Below, piece by piece: positions 21,819-34,914 of a stretch of DNA of 64,000 bases (the first letter of the stretch is position 1; each line of letters opens with the position of its first letter). The notes under the pieces were generated by a model. It did no database searches, was not told the origin of the DNA, and saw only the letters and a list, made by a program, of their open reading frames with translations. This DNA comes from Metaphire vulgaris (Eukaryota; Annelida; Clitellata; Crassiclitellata; Megascolecidae): assembly GCA_018105865.1 (NCBI GenBank), contig CM030848.1, forward strand, positions 6,676,301 through 6,740,300. Direction: 5' to 3'. The translations under genes were made by a program, and so were the position numbers.

Positions 21819-21943
21819 TATATTAATGATAAAAAAATTTGCATCAAAATTTTTAACTACATCAATTTTTTTAATCAAGATCAATTCTTTAATGGGTCAA
21901 TGCATTCGTCAAGACGTTATTTTTTGACAGCCCTAATTAATGC

Positions 21944-24730
21944 ACAAGCCAATTAATAGAAAAAGCGTAAAATCACTTACCGTAAGTAACATTACTATGG
22001 TTGTTTGTGTCGTGCCTCAATGCAGCATAGCAGGAACATAATCCAATCAAAAAGAAAGGAAAGAATTTTTGAAAAACCATGTTTCAACTTCTGTACCAGA
22101 TGGTTTAATAAACAGCTGAATGGAAATTCTTCACAAATTCACATGTCTCCTCTCTCTCTCGGTCGAAAATGCTTTGCTACATTCATTCATCCATATACAT
22201 TAACAGGTGTCATGGAGATCCTACAGAAGAAATAACATAATTATCATATAATCAGCTGCATTATTAAATTTTTATTTGCTTATGTTACTTACAACGAATA
22301 ATACAGAATAATCAAGTCACTGCAGAATGATTTTTATGAATTACAGACACGATAGATCCGGTGAATTGGTGACTAATTTAAAAAATTCAACTTAAAGTAA
22401 CACCAGAAGACAACAAGCCTACAACATCCCTCAATCTGAAAAGAATATTAACACACACCGCCGTACTCTGCCATACACTCAAAGAATGTCAGGAAATTTG
22501 CAGTGCATAAGGTCACTCAAAAGAAGATCAATTAGAAACTATGAGGGCCACTAGCCAATGGCAAGCCACATTATCAATCGCAAATAGGCAAATAGGCATC
22601 ACTATTTACTATTAATGCTATAATTAGTTTCTTCACTAATGAATATAATTGCAACTTCATACACCAATTACATCCCCTACACTGGTGACATTTTCAAATA
22701 ATAGAATACTATGCACCCTTAGTATATGAAAGACACCGATAATGGAGTACCGGTACTCAGAGAGCGTTCAAAGACCGTTAACATGTTTAGACTTCATTAT
22801 AGGCAAAATAATCACGCATCAATTGTGAATAATCACTCTTCATTACACTTGGATGCAATAATTAAATGTAATTTAATAACAACTGACAAACAATGACTGG
22901 GTAACTTTTGGGAATTTAAAAAACTTTTCTTTAGAAAAAGGTACCAAGACTATAGGTAATTTTAAAAAAAAATTAATGTTTTTTCATAACATTATAATCA
23001 TCAGAATTCAATATCATTACAGAATTTTACATGTCCGCTGTTGAATTGCGGATCTATCTGCTTAATTAGCTTTTTATCACACGACTTCTTAGCTTGCAGT
23101 ATAAATGCAGCAAATATAGCGACAGCCGTTAGTTATCATAGGTAAGTATCATGGTTAATCATGAACATCCCCACCACAGCCATTATAAACACCAAAATCT
23201 CCATTCTCATGTCCATACCATGTTCTATTCATTTCTGAAGACATGTAACGTAATTTTTATCAAATCCAGCTCAGTGACCAATAAGACACTTTTTCATGGA
23301 AAACCACCTTCTCCCTCATTCTCACATATGCCTCCCATTTATCCAAAATATTAACCAGCTACAAACATTCTGTCCACCCTTGCGCAGTTGCTGAACCATA
23401 TACTGACTTCTTTATTGGCTGTTTTGACCAGTTTACAATATTACTAATCACCTTCTGCAGATTTCTGTCCTGTCCATACTGTTGCTTGTAAAAATTGCAA
23501 TATTGTAGTAGTAAAAATTTTACACAAGTGACAGTAAATATATTGCACATTATATGGGAAAACTGGTAATTTTATCTTGAAAATTAACAGTGCCACATGA
23601 ATTAAACAAATTCAAAAGTCCAAATGCATCAACTCTCATCAAATTATAGTCAAGTTTTAAAAAACTGATATATTCTATTTCACAAAATAAATCATTTACA
23701 AAGTAAACAGTGAATTTAAAAATAAAAATAAAAATCCAAACTATAATCAGATTAACTGATTATATGCATAGACTCACAATAGCTAAGGACTGATTTGCTA
23801 ATGTTATTCACCACAGTGAGTAAGATTGCAGTCTAAGTCAAGTACCCAAAGCAGATATAGCTTACCGGTAAGTCTTTAAGAGTTCATCTCTAAAGCATCA
23901 AATTTGAACATCCAGTTCAGAAACTCAACAAGGCAAACAGGCAGACAGAAAATGAAAACCTATGAAACTACAGCAGCCGAGAGCCAGACAGTGAAAGAAA
24001 GCCAGTACAACTAGACACAGACTACTCTTAAAAACTCCTAATTGCAAGGCAATGCACGTTGATATCTATATGGATAGTGTTTTCGGAGCCACGAAGTCTG
24101 CCCACCGGCATAATCATTCTATCCTCCATCAGCCAGTCAACTATTACAAAATCAGTCAAATGAGAAGAACAATACAACTGCATGCAGAACAATAGAAAAT
24201 TGGAAAGCTTATAGCAACTTATGCAGAGAATTTAGTGACATTATCGCATGCCTAGCAATACAATGAAAGAACATTGCATTTCAGATAAGCAAAATAAAGA
24301 AGATCTAGAATGTCAGGGGTGTTGGGGCATCAAAGTTCTGACTTTTACCCATTCAACCCCCACCCCACTGGAGGTAGATTATAATTGGCCAAAAGTAGCT
24401 CAACGCCACTGCAGATAAATCAACCGCTGCTGTCTGCTGGGCAATACAGTTTACTGGGTATTTGCCTGCAAAAAACATGAAAATTTAAAAATATTGTCAC
24501 GCAAAGCTGTGCAACAGGACACTCAGCACAACTGATGTGCCTCTTCAAAGCAAATACAAGGATCTCTCCAACTGGTTAGTGGGCATTTTTCTAAATGCAC
24601 AGATAAAACAGATGCTCTTGTTCAGGGCAGAAAATACTGACAAATCAAACAAAAAACCAATAGAATATTTAAGACAGCAGATGGCAATATCAGGCAAGGC
24701 CTCAGGTGTCAGCCACAGAAAACAATAATT
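21944..24730. other. No gene recognised
   Basis: AT-rich sequence without supported genes. A short frame at ~22001 (MVVCVVPQCSIAGT) looks superficially like a THAP start but stops at once. Nothing else supportable. Confidence 0.45.
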
Positions 24731-24732
24731 AG

Positions 24733-24837
24733 TAAGATACACACAAACACACAGAGAAAGACAGACAGACAGACAGACAGATAGATAGATAGATAGGGAG
24801 AGAGAGAGAGACAGACAGAAACAGAGACAGAGAGATT
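24733..24837. repeat. Compound (GACA)n(GATA)n(GA)n microsatellite
   Basis: ACACA, GACA, GATA and GAGA runs follow one another for about 100 bases. The antisense serine/leucine-rich open frame is an artefact. Confidence 0.93.
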
Positions 24838-25920
24838 GCAAGACAGTTGCCAGTTGCCACAGAACCAAAGGATGGGCAAGGCAATCATCTACCAGTCTTG
24901 AAGGAGCAGATACTAGATCCAACAGAGCATCTTGGCTACAGATATATTTAAAAGTCATGGCTGAATCAATGAAAAGCAGAAGTCTCATATTTCCATTCAC
25001 ACATGCAAGGAATGCCACATTTAAGCCTGAAACCGGAGACAAGAATCACACTCAGAGAAAGAAACAAGGCCTACTGCTTCGCCTGGTCCCCATCATTGGC
25101 ATCTCTATAACTACAGCTAGTTCTTAGGCATAAATGAGAAACAACTTGACTTCTTCCACTCCAGGTTTAATGGTTGCCTGCTGCTGTAGGCTCACCCAGA
25201 GGATTTTGAAATGTGGTACCCTTAACAGCAGCCCTGAAGAACTCAACAAGTGACACATAAAGCTTTGACCAATTACGGTATTACTGCATTCCAAAGACAG
25301 GGAGTGTTTTACTTGTCAATTATCACACAAAATAGGAGTACACAAAATAAAGATTGTTCCTCTTAAACTCCCTTAACCAAGCAAATCTCACATAAACATA
25401 AGTACAACCAGTTGGCAAATGGAAAAACCTTGGCCATTGCTAAAATTTCAGTGCAATAAAATCTCATTTAGAAATATAAGATTAAGGCTGTTTTATACTT
25501 GGAGAAGACAGTTTTATAACATGAACCTTTGAAAACCAATGTTATCAGACACCAAAGGTCAAACCTTATTTGCTATATGCTAAAAATTTGTTTGTTTACT
25601 ATTCCATCACAGTACTTGAATGTACTTGACAAAAATCATACTTAACTGAAACCATTCCTACTTTCTTCTCCGGTTTTCTCTTGCTGCTGTCTCATTATAT
25701 TTTTAGCCATTTATTTAAAAGCATACTTTAGCTCTAAACCTCAGGATCTCTAAAGAGTCTGAAGCTCTGAGCTCGAGATGGAAAAGAAACTTTAGACTAC
25801 AACAGGGTATGTCTCAAGCATATCACTTTTTTTAACAAGCCCACTGGTTAGCCATGGTCTACATTCTACAAGGACTGTCCAGAAGGCAACGGGCCAGTTG
25901 CCCTCACACACATGGTTAGG
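24838..25920. other. No gene recognised
   Basis: Non-coding by eye: no exon with matching splice sites or known domain, and no repeat pair identified. Confidence 0.45.
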
Positions 25921-25924
25921 TTAG

Positions 25925-26090
25925 GTTAAAAAGTCAATTTATATAGCGCAAAAACATGAACGAAAAGTCAAAGGCTAGAGCGCTTTACACTAATACGAAG
26001 TCTCGAAGAAATGAGTTTTAAGTTTCCTTGCGAACGATTCGAGATCCATTTTACAAAAAAAACGGTATCCATTGGTGCAATGACTTCGTA
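25925..26090 (-). mobile_element. LINE 3'-end remnant
   Basis: 'TCAATTTATATAGCGCAAAA...AAAGTCAAAGGCTAGAGCGC...GAGTTTTAAGTTTCCTTGCGAACGATTCGAGA' shares order and wording with the LINE tails at 28785 and 59850 (AAAGTCAAAGGCGC, TTGCTTGCGAACTCT). Short and dead. Confidence 0.6.
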
Positions 26091-26385
26091 AAAATTGCTT
26101 ACAAAAACTAGATGATAAGAAAAAGCAGTTTTGGACAATCAGACTGCTCTCAACTTAGCAAAAAAAAAAACAGTATTCTATTATTCTATTTCCAACTATC
26201 AGTCAAATCAGCCAGTCTAAAGCCAGTTCTTAAAATCCTGTTCAAAGATTGAATGCCTTTCCCTACTCACATTATACTTTTAATTTCCTATTGAGACTGC
26301 ATAAACTGTGGCTTTCCACTGTTTTTCCCTTCATCCCTGCTTTAGTTCTCTTGTCTTGTGCTCTGCAGATCTGTTGTCAAGAATA

Positions 26386-26571
26386 CAGTGAAACCCGCTT
26401 AATTGCATAGGTGCCGTGCAAGCCTTGCTTATGCGATTAACTGGGCTATGCGAACAGCTGGGACGTCTGATAATTAATTGTAGGCACAAAACACTGGTTC
26501 GGGTTTTTATGTTGTTATGAGATTATGCGGGTTATGCAGTTAAGCGGTATGCGATTAAGTGGGATGCACTG
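26386..26571. mobile_element. pogo/Tigger-like MITE
   Basis: The 186-bp element lies between TA dinucleotides (26384-26385, 26572-26573). The ends CAGTGAAACCCGCTTAATTG and, inverted, CAGTGCATCCCACTTAATCG resemble pogo/Tigger termini (CAGT...CGCTTAA). The interior repeats 'ATGCGATTAAGTGG'-like words on both strands. No coding capacity. Confidence 0.85.
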
Positions 26572-26599
26572 TATCTGCAAAGCCGCAATGGCTTCCATT

Positions 26600-27846
26600 A
26601 ATCACTGTCTGATCGTCTTGACTCTCAATGCAGTTACTAGAATTCTAGAATTCCTACCACTCCAGCTAACTATACTACCAACCAGGCAATTATAGCTTAT
26701 AGGTAAATACTTAATGTTAATATTTAGACAGTCATAAATGTTGCCTTTCAGCAAAATTGAAACTCATCTCCATATCAGACAAATGAACATAATTGAAATA
26801 AATTGTATCCAACCAGAAAATGTCAGCTGTCTGAAAGTGATACAATTACTGCTTTCCATGTGGTATTTGTGGGGGGAAATGGGAAAATTCCTGGTACTGC
26901 ATACTGACACCCCTTCCCCACTCTATACATGGCAAGAGAGAAGTTTCATGCTATCACTAACTTATTTAACTAACTTATTCGTGATAATGAGACAAATGAG
27001 ACAATTAAATATTTTCCCTCAATGGTCGATTCTTTCCCCTCCATGGGTCTGACTCCCAACTACTACCTGACCCGACCTGACCCGATTGCCATTATTAATG
27101 CCAGTTCAGGAACTGCCCTAACCCTGGTAGATCAAAACTGAATCACCCACTGACATGGATTGAAATTTGAAGCCACTTGGGATTCAGGTTGCAGGAAATA
27201 AGGCTCCACTTAGGGTAATGAACATTTCCCATTTAACCATTCTACAATTCTGTTTTAAAGAAAACTCTTAAGAATTTCCAGCAAAATAAAAGGTAAATAA
27301 CAAAAAGAAAAACATCTGCTCTCAGTTCTGCAATCTGTGAATGGACCTGAATCAAAGACTTAGATGCCAAAATTCTACTATTTTCCAAAGTTTATTAGAA
27401 ATTTTCTCAATCTCAGTAAGAATGTCAACAACACCTATACAGGTAGGCCTACATCAGAACTGAAAACAAATATAACTGACAACAAATTGTACAAAAGATT
27501 ATGTTTAAAAATAGCATTATCACCTGCTGCCAAAAATCAATTTCAAATAAATAAATTGCAATTTCCAATTTTGTAAAATAAAAACACAACAATGAAAACA
27601 CACATACTGAGTCTCCACATCCACAACATAGGTTCTGAACACTCAACCACATGAGGTGCTATATAAATGCCCTGTTACACTGCATAAGATTATAAACTGA
27701 AGCAGTTAAAGGGGCTTATGGCCAAACCAAAACATCAGACGCAAAACAAATTCAAACAAAACGATTTTTAATAATTCATCATAATGAAACAATAATTACT
27801 TACCCAGTTAAGAAGAATAGCAGAATAGCATTTAGAAAATATCTTC

Positions 27847-27912
<66 letters not shown>

Positions 27913-28780
27913 TCAGTGATGCAGAGGTTGGCAATTTCAGTGACTGTGACTTTCCTGAACAATAATTGTTTGTAATGGTATCAGGAAAAGCCACAGCTAA
28001 CCACTTCATAGTGACAACTTACCCTAACATCACTATCGGATCTGATGTACATGATAGTTATCTGATACTAAATGACAGCTATAATGACTCTTCAGCTTAA
28101 TCTGCATCACCATGAACAAAGCAGACAGCAGAGAAAATTATCTATTTCCCACTATATGTGACTACAGAACCACACACCAAGCCCTAACAATGCATCTGGT
28201 TAACAACTCATCACTTTGCACACACCACTCAACTTCATCTAATTATTTCCTGTCTATGTGATGTATGGAGAGTCAAACTTGCTGCAAAAGCCAGAAGGTA
28301 GAATCAAGTAATGCCCCAGGCACACAGCACGTTCTGAGTTGCAGAGCAAGTGTCAAATCAACACTGTGCTAAAGACATGTTAAGTATTCAAAGTTCCAGA
28401 GCTTACAAAAGAACTAAACCAGATGCCAGAAGCAGCCTAAAGATGAAATGGACACACACAAAAGCCACCAAATTCAAATCAGTTGCACAAGCCTGGTCAG
28501 TAAAAAAACGGTCATGTCCTAATTGTTCAATTCTGGGGTTCTGACATAATTGCAATAATTTTATAGCAGAAACACCCATGTCTCAGTCATAAGGACGCGA
28601 CCTGTGCAAAAAACACTCATGTCAGGACATGTGACAATGGGTCATGCTTGCACCCATGATTCAAACCAATGACAAAATCTGAGGACAAACTGGTAGTGCA
28701 CTGTCTTGAAAACCAATCAATTTCTTTTCACATTATTTAGATCCATAATTATATTCAATTATTGCTATTGTTATTTTTCA
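26600..28780. other. No gene recognised; (AAT)n at 27849-27911
   Basis: AT-rich non-coding sequence with a ~63-base AAT microsatellite at 27849-27911. A 7-base tandem CCCGACCTGACCCGA lies at ~27070. No exon supported. Confidence 0.5.
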
Positions 28781-28784
28781 CACC

Positions 28785-29045
28785 AATTTATATAGCGCCG
28801 TAACATAGCAAGGACCAAAGTCAAAGGCGCCTTACAAGGCGCGTGAAAACAAGATGTTGAATAGATGCATCTTTGATTTGCTTGCGAACTCTCCCAAAGA
28901 GGTGACGGACGACATGCTATACAGTGAATTCCAAATGAAGGAATTTCCATGTGAGAATGAACGTTCTCCTAACTTGACAGTCTTCAACGGGGGTGGAACG
29001 TAGAGTTGGGTTATATCTGAGAATATTACGACCTGATTGGTCAAA
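28785..29045 (-). pseudogene. LINE C-terminal tail and 3' end
   Basis: The minus strand reads IQLYVPPPLKTVKLGERSFS, then HGNSFIWNSL and LFNILFSRAL, ending near TTTATATAGCGCC. This is the 'ERSFSxxxPxLWNSLP...LKTYLF' tail found in CR1/Jockey-like LINEs. A closer-to-intact copy lies in plus orientation at 59850-60110. Confidence 0.8.
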
Positions 29046-29059
29046 CTGTACCTGGAAAT

Positions 29060-31700
29060 TTATTGTTAGTTTTGCTGAATTATCATTGATCAATGCTTAA
29101 AAGATGGAGACCAAATGAAAGGAAGATCATTATTGGTGAGTGAATTCCACAAATTCCTAGAATCATGGCAGTTTGTCCAAAAATATTTTGCTCATTCCCA
29201 ACTTAGTCTTTGCATTGATTTTACAGCAAAAACACCCATGTCTCAATCAATCAATCAATGAGGAGAGGACTACCGTATACAATTGTATCTTTAAATCCAC
29301 ATAATTATTTCTCAGTATCATGAAGTCTGTCAACCTTTATTGTGGAGTTTTCTCCAACATAGGCCTAACTATGAAGCTGTAATTCTGGCCCTACTACTTC
29401 TAAACAGAAATCAATGTTTACTTTATTAGTTGACTTAATCATCTGCTCATGTGTTACTTAGAAACAGTGCAATCCTAATCCAGCAGGCTTTTCTAGTAAT
29501 TTAGTCTGGCTTCTAATTTAAATGTTAAGATAAACAGTACTAGTAAAATACCATCATACAGTGTACTGTGAAATTCAATGGAGATTAAAGTACACAGTCC
29601 CATGCAAAAAGCTCATTACAAAAGTCTACAAATGCTCCAAATGCATATAAGCTCTGCATAAAATTATTCTGGCTGTATTTTTGCTCACTGAGTGCAGTTT
29701 CAAAGTAGTTCTTGCAGATTCACAAGACTAAAAGCTTAAGAGTCTAAAAATGTTCATTTATACAAATTTCACTTTTCAAATTGTGTATAAACAAATACAA
29801 CATGCAAAGGCTAAATATATTGTAAAGGCTAAAGGCTAAATATATTGTAACATGCAAAGGCTAAATATATTGTATAGCTAGGAATAAGGTATCTAACATT
29901 AATACTGCTGAAGGGTATCTGATACAGGAGCCAAATTGACTGACAAGATCAACAAATTGTAATAAATCTTGGACAACTGAAAAAAACAATTAAATACATG
30001 TTGGCTAATAAGCCTTTGTCGAAACAAATATGCAATTTCTAACAATTTCTAACAAAATATGCTTATCATCATGACATTATATTGATCAGTATTGTTAACA
30101 GTTCAATAAAAAGTTTCTTCTCTTTGCTGGTCCATCAGTGATGAGGTCTCAGTTCTTAAGGCCTTCTTGAAGCTATACAGCCATGATATTTTTTGTGTCC
30201 TCTACCTGAATATTCAATTTTGTGTTTGGTCATCTGCAATTCCAATAATTATGTCCATACCAATGCCACTGTTTCTTTCTACATAATCTCACCCAACAAG
30301 GTTTTAATTTGCTATTTCTTCATTTTCAATTTTAGATCTCAGGACTGCTAATCTTCCCACTCTTTCGTTATATATCAGCCCTTGTTCCTTATATTCTGAA
30401 AGGACAAACTCTGCTCATTTGTCATGATACATGCATGCCCAATTTTATCACTTTACCTCTTTTTCAAATTGAACGATATTGAAAAACCAAATCAAATTCC
30501 ATCAGATGTTGCCTATATCAAATGGCAGTATTTTCAAATAATCCCAAACTGCAACTCGGATCAAATAACAATCAGACTGATTGTGTAAATTTCTGACTCA
30601 AACCAAAGTGATTTGAATCCAGGGTCATAATCCCGGAAGTAGAACATCATAGCAGTCTTAGCTGGCAATTATGATTTCTATTACTGTTACTTTATTGCTA
30701 ATGCTGAATCTATTTTATAAGAATAGTGCCAGGTGAAGACTCAAGTTACAGATAGATTTTGCTAAAAATATTAATAGATGATGCACAGGGTAGAAGTGAT
30801 TTTAGTCCTATCTGGATGCTGTGTGAAGGATGACAATTCTTTAACTTCTCTTGGCAGTTGCTTCCATGCTTTTTTTAGCTCATCATGTCCAAACCTTTCC
30901 CTTCTAATTCCTGAGTTTATTGTCAATCCAGTCAATGTTTGTCAATCCAGGTAATTACTAGCATGATCTTATTCTTCCTTACAATGCCCCTCCAATTTCC
31001 TTGTCAACACAATCTCTGCATTTTGCATGTTGATATATCCAAAATAAGCAAGCTTCCATCTCACTCCATCCTTCTGTAACTCTGTTTTGTCCCAGCTTTT
31101 TTACATCTTCTGTCTGTTTAATATTTTGATCTGTCTCAATTAGGCCTATTTGAATATAAATCTCCTAATTCACTTCACTTCTTCTTCCACTGTCTACAAT
31201 TTCAGAATCATATATTGCAACTGCCATACCATAACCTTTCCACAATTGCATCTCAATTTTGCTGTTTATAAAATGGCTACGTTTTCACAAATGATTTCTT
31301 TAAGCAAAATCAGGAAATCCCATCTCATGAGGCCGTGGAGTTATAAGTAGAGCCAAGATGACAAGTCAAACTGGGGTCAATGCCCACATACTCACGGGCC
31401 CACCAGCATGGAGTGGACACTAATAAGATCTTCACAGCATTTTATGCTGATGCACTACAATTAAGGCACCATATAAATAAAATTTGCACCTTATCAGGAA
31501 TGTAGCCAGGATTTTAGGTTTGGGGGCTGAAGCCCAAGATTCACTCCCCCCTTCCTTTTGAGCACGCAACGCTATTTGGGCATTAATTGATTTGGGGGGA
31601 GAGGCTAGCTACAGGCCTGGGGTTTTGAGCCCCCCCCAGCCCATGTCTAGCTGCGTCCCTGCATCGTATGCCACCATGCTAGCAAAGCTAACCATAGCCC
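29060..31700. other. No gene recognised; small tandem repeat at 29797-29872
   Basis: Mostly AT-rich non-coding DNA. AAAGGCTAAATATATTGTA occurs three times in tandem at 29803-29872. 31500-31660 is G-rich with 'CTGAAGCCCAAGATTC...CCCCCCCAGCCC' and looks like an old MITE piece without clear ends. Confidence 0.45.
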
Positions 31701-31947
31701 CAACCTAACCCTTGTTTACGTATAGTTCGCAAATTCCGAAACTCTACCCTTAAATTTATTACTTATAAGATTTTGACCATAGAAGATTTTGACAGCAAAA
31801 CCGCGGCTATTCATCGTATAGGCGTGGGAAAGTTTGACACAACACAGGCCCAGAAGACCTCTAAACTCAATTGTAAAAACGACTAATTTCTGAAGAGAAA
31901 ACAATCCGTCAGACCAACCAATATACGACAACGAAAACACAGCTTAC

Positions 31948-32180
31948 CTTTCTCTCTTTACGCGATATTACACGATGCGCGTCTTCGTTTGAGTCTAAAC
32001 TCTAAACGGCTCAACTTTGCCACGACAATGGGTTTAACATACCCCACCCTCGACAACTACTTGGCCAGCATGCGTTGTAGAGATAAGCGCCACACAGTCC
32101 ACACTCGCCTATTCAGCGTACGAACGTTACGTGCGCAATTTTATTCGCAAGGTGGCGCCGCTGTTCGTACACGTTATGTC
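31948..32180 (-). promoter_or_regulatory. CpG-rich segment with splice donor: candidate first exon/promoter
   Basis: About 27 CpG dinucleotides lie in ~230 bases, far above the neighbourhood. On the minus strand it ends in AAAGAGAGAAAG|GTAAGCTG, a strong splice donor at 31947/31948. No long frame begins here, so it would be a 5' untranslated exon. The next minus-strand coding exon downstream is the SUEL exon at 4921-5113, so it could be that gene's first exon across a ~27 kb intron. The sequence AAGGTGGCGCCGCTG (32154-32168) resembles a CTCF core. The link is inference. Confidence 0.4.
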
Positions 32181-32239
32181 GCCATCTATTGAATGCAAAT
32201 CAAATAATAAGTAAGTAAAAAAAACTCGTGAAATCTATA

Positions 32240-32470
32240 GCGCTTTCACACAGGTACAGCAGTCTTGTCTTGAGCCATCCTCGCCACGAGGGTTGACCGC
32301 ATCATGAATGAGATTGTTCCACTGCTTTCTGTTGTCTGTCGTTCGGATCGCCATTTCCATTGTCTTTCCAGTCCATTGCATGATGTTAACAGTCCATCTG
32401 GTTCTGGGTTTCTTTTTTTCTTTTTCCATCAGTTGTGCCGTGTATCATTTCTTTTTCCAAACAGATAAAT
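32240..32470 (-). pseudogene. LINE C-terminal tail fragment
   Basis: The minus strand encodes KKPRTRWTVNIMQWTGKTME, then TDNRKQWNNLIHDAVNPRGE and DGSRQD, and ends in TAGATTTCACGAG with (TTAC)n. This is the typical 'GRPRTRWxDNIxxWTG...HxVANPRxEDG' end of an animal LINE ORF2. It is the same family as 15421-15650. Confidence 0.82.
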
Positions 32471-32543
32471 GTCTTCTTTGGAAAAAGAAATGATACAAGG
32501 CACAACTGGCTATAGCCGAAGTTTAGTGGTTAGCTGGGCAAAG

Positions 32544-32927
32544 GGGCTGTCCATTAATTTGTCAACAATTTTTGACCCCTTCCTCTTGTCAACAACTGTC
32601 AACTTTCAGTTCTCCCCCCCCCATAATTACGTCAAAAACTCTTAACACCCCCCAAAGATCAATGGCAGGTCCCAATAACAAGGTTACAGTATTATTTTTG
32701 CGGTGATGGCCATTTTTCCCTGTTTTGCTCATCAAGTGTCAAAATGTGGTGGTGATATTTTTTCAATTGTAATAAGTAGTATTCCATGAAATTTCCTATT
32801 TTTTGATTATTTGTAAAAAGTGAAATTGTTGACGTCAACTTCTCTTGACCCCTCCCCCTGTCAACAACTGTCAAACTTTTTCAAACCCCCTCCCCCTTAA
32901 ATTGTTGACGTAATTAATGGACAGCCC
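32544..32927. mobile_element. GGGCTGTCCATTAATT-ended MITE
   Basis: The ends GGGCTGTCCATTAATTTGTC and, inverted, GGGCTGTCCATTAATTACGT continue into GTCAACAATTT, giving inverted repeats of ~30 bp. 'TTGTCAACAACTGTCAA' occurs near both ends. AAAG lies outside each end and may be a short target duplication. The ends recall Harbinger/ISL2EU-like MITEs, but this is not certain. No coding capacity. Confidence 0.7.
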
Positions 32928-34842
32928 AAAGTAAATCCCACATATCAGTCGAGTGGGTGTGGGAAAGCAGCAATGCAGAATTTGAAAAGATGTAGAGACT
33001 AAAGAAAGTCCAGGCTCATGCAGCAAATGAGTTCTTTGACTTCGGCTCGTGCAGTACACGAGTTCAGCGCAAGACGAATAGTGCAGGCCATTATTTATGA
33101 GGCAAATATTAATTACTTTAGAAAAAACAACGGCCTATTAAAATCATGCCAAACTGGATTTGGTGAAGGAGTTGCATAAAGGGAAGGTAGCAAGGCAGAC
33201 TATAAAAAGAAGCAGAAAGAGACGTGATTTAACTCTAGATTAATAGTACAACTACAGTACTATGCTATTATAGTAATAATATTTAAAGTGGTTAGGCGGC
33301 ATTAGCCTGAAAACCAAAAAGCCCCATCAATAGGCCTAGTTAATAACCCATTTTACAAATAACTTGAATCCAGAGTTTGGGAGTCTGCAGCAATGAGATC
33401 ATAGGCCACATGATGTTCATCTAGAAGTGATTTTAGGTGTGTAGTACTGTATAAATAGTAAACTCCAGGCCCAAGGAGAGTCCTGGCTCATGAAAAAACA
33501 ACATGACACTGTTTAAAGCCAGAAGCTGGAAAAATGTGGGTTCTCAAATTCTCATCATACATATACACAAAATGTCGTAGACAAAAAGGTACTAATGAAG
33601 AAGTCCTACAATCATTTGGCACAAAAATTAAATTAATAAAAACCATAAGAAAGCAACAGCTCAAATTGTTTCAACACATACAGTAATAAGAAAGGACATA
33701 TTGGAAAATTTAATATTGACATGAAAATGTGGGAGCAGAACAAAAGGAAGACAAAGAATATAAAATACACAAGTTCTGGGCCAAGACAAGATCAATTTGA
33801 TAAGAATGACCAAAATAGAGAGCAGAGTAGAAATCCATGGCCATAACGTAATAACACATAACAAATGAAAAATGTACTTTTCCACACAAATACAGTTACA
33901 ACACAAAAGTGAACTGTGATTACAATTTAAAAGATAGTAAAGATAAAAGAAGCCATGAACTGCACAACATCATGCTCAATGCTGCAGCATTTAATTCAAG
34001 TTCTGGAGCAAACTCTTCAATAAGTTTAAAACAGACAATTTTACTAAATATATTCCTTTTATTAAATATCCCACACATGGAGTCTGAGCATCATAGATTA
34101 CCACCAGTGAAATGATTAACGTTATGTAAACGTAGAAACTGATATTTTTCAATTGCAAATTAAATTATTTTGTTACCTAATAATCATTTTTTTAATGTAT
34201 CTACAGTACAGTATGTTTTCCACAAGAATACTGGTAATCTCTTAACAAGTCTCATCAAAACCTAGCTCTACTTAAAGGAAAGATATAACCAACTCTTTGT
34301 TTGAATTTCAGTCATAAACAAAACTAAAATGATTTTTAATGATAAAGCCATCTTTGCTCCAAATAATTTTCCAATTGCAAAACAGCACTACAACAAGTAA
34401 TTATTACATTCATAAAGTTCCAAAGTGCATTGTAAAATCTGACAAACTAACACAATCGACTGGTGCTATGTGTTGCAACACCAAGGCCATTACACATATC
34501 ATTAGCATTCTTCAACTAAACAAATTGAAGTGTTTATTCCTTAGCTTTCACATGACTGAGGATCATTATTCAAATGTTTTTAACCAAAACTCAAAGACAA
34601 ATTAATTACAGTACGAAATATTTGAACAAATGGTAGAAATACTGATCGTGACAAAACTTAAATAAACTTAAATGAACCAGCAAACCTGCCAGAACTTAAA
34701 GCATGTCATAATATGAATTCTAGGAGAATTTTTCAAATAGAACACATTCGATACAAAACAGATAACGGCACAATCAAATGCAGCTAAAATTGGAGCCAAC
34801 TAACAATAAAGAAAATCATTCTTAGGTTATATAAGATGTTCA
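32928..34842. other. No gene recognised; SINE-like tail at 33275-33335
   Basis: AT-rich DNA between the MITE and the small heat shock protein gene. TTTAAAGTGGTTAGGCGGCA...CCTGAAAACCAAAAAGCC at 33279-33325 matches the '(AAT)n TTTAAAGTGGTT.AGG...GAAAACCACTG' tails at 55793 and 62337, a short interspersed family. Nothing else recognised. Confidence 0.5.
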
Positions 34843-34895
34843 TTTATTAAACACTACGTCCACGTCTCAATTATTCAATGTCACGCAAGTTTATT
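34843..34895 (-). terminator. Polyadenylation signals of the small heat shock protein gene
   Basis: AATAAA occurs on the minus strand at 34895-34890, about 20 bases after the stop codon, and again at 34848-34843. Either would give a very short 3' UTR. Inferred from hexamers and position only. Confidence 0.55.
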
Positions 34896-34914
34896 TTTGA
34901 GAAAAGTCGTCCTT

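Larger units (their letters stand above)
19951..21935. mobile_element. hAT element with two nested elements
   Basis: The 1,985-bp element has ends CAGGGCTGTGAAACAATTTT and, on the minus strand, TAGGGCTGTCAAAAAATAAC. A perfect 8-bp target duplication ATTAATGC lies at 19943-19950 and 21936-21943. It carries a complete hAT MITE (20108-20718) and a deleted mariner (21225-21818), which account for ~1.2 kb, leaving ~780 bp of its own without a transposase frame. It is a non-autonomous hAT used as a landing site. Confidence 0.87.

Noticed and set aside
22001..22235. THAP-like start (MVVCVVPQCS)
   Set aside because: Stops after 14 codons and the following frame lacks the C2CH spacing and AVPTIF-type motif.
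24545..25042. 165-codon serine/leucine-rich frame
   Set aside because: Runs through the GACA/GATA/GA microsatellite; no domain.
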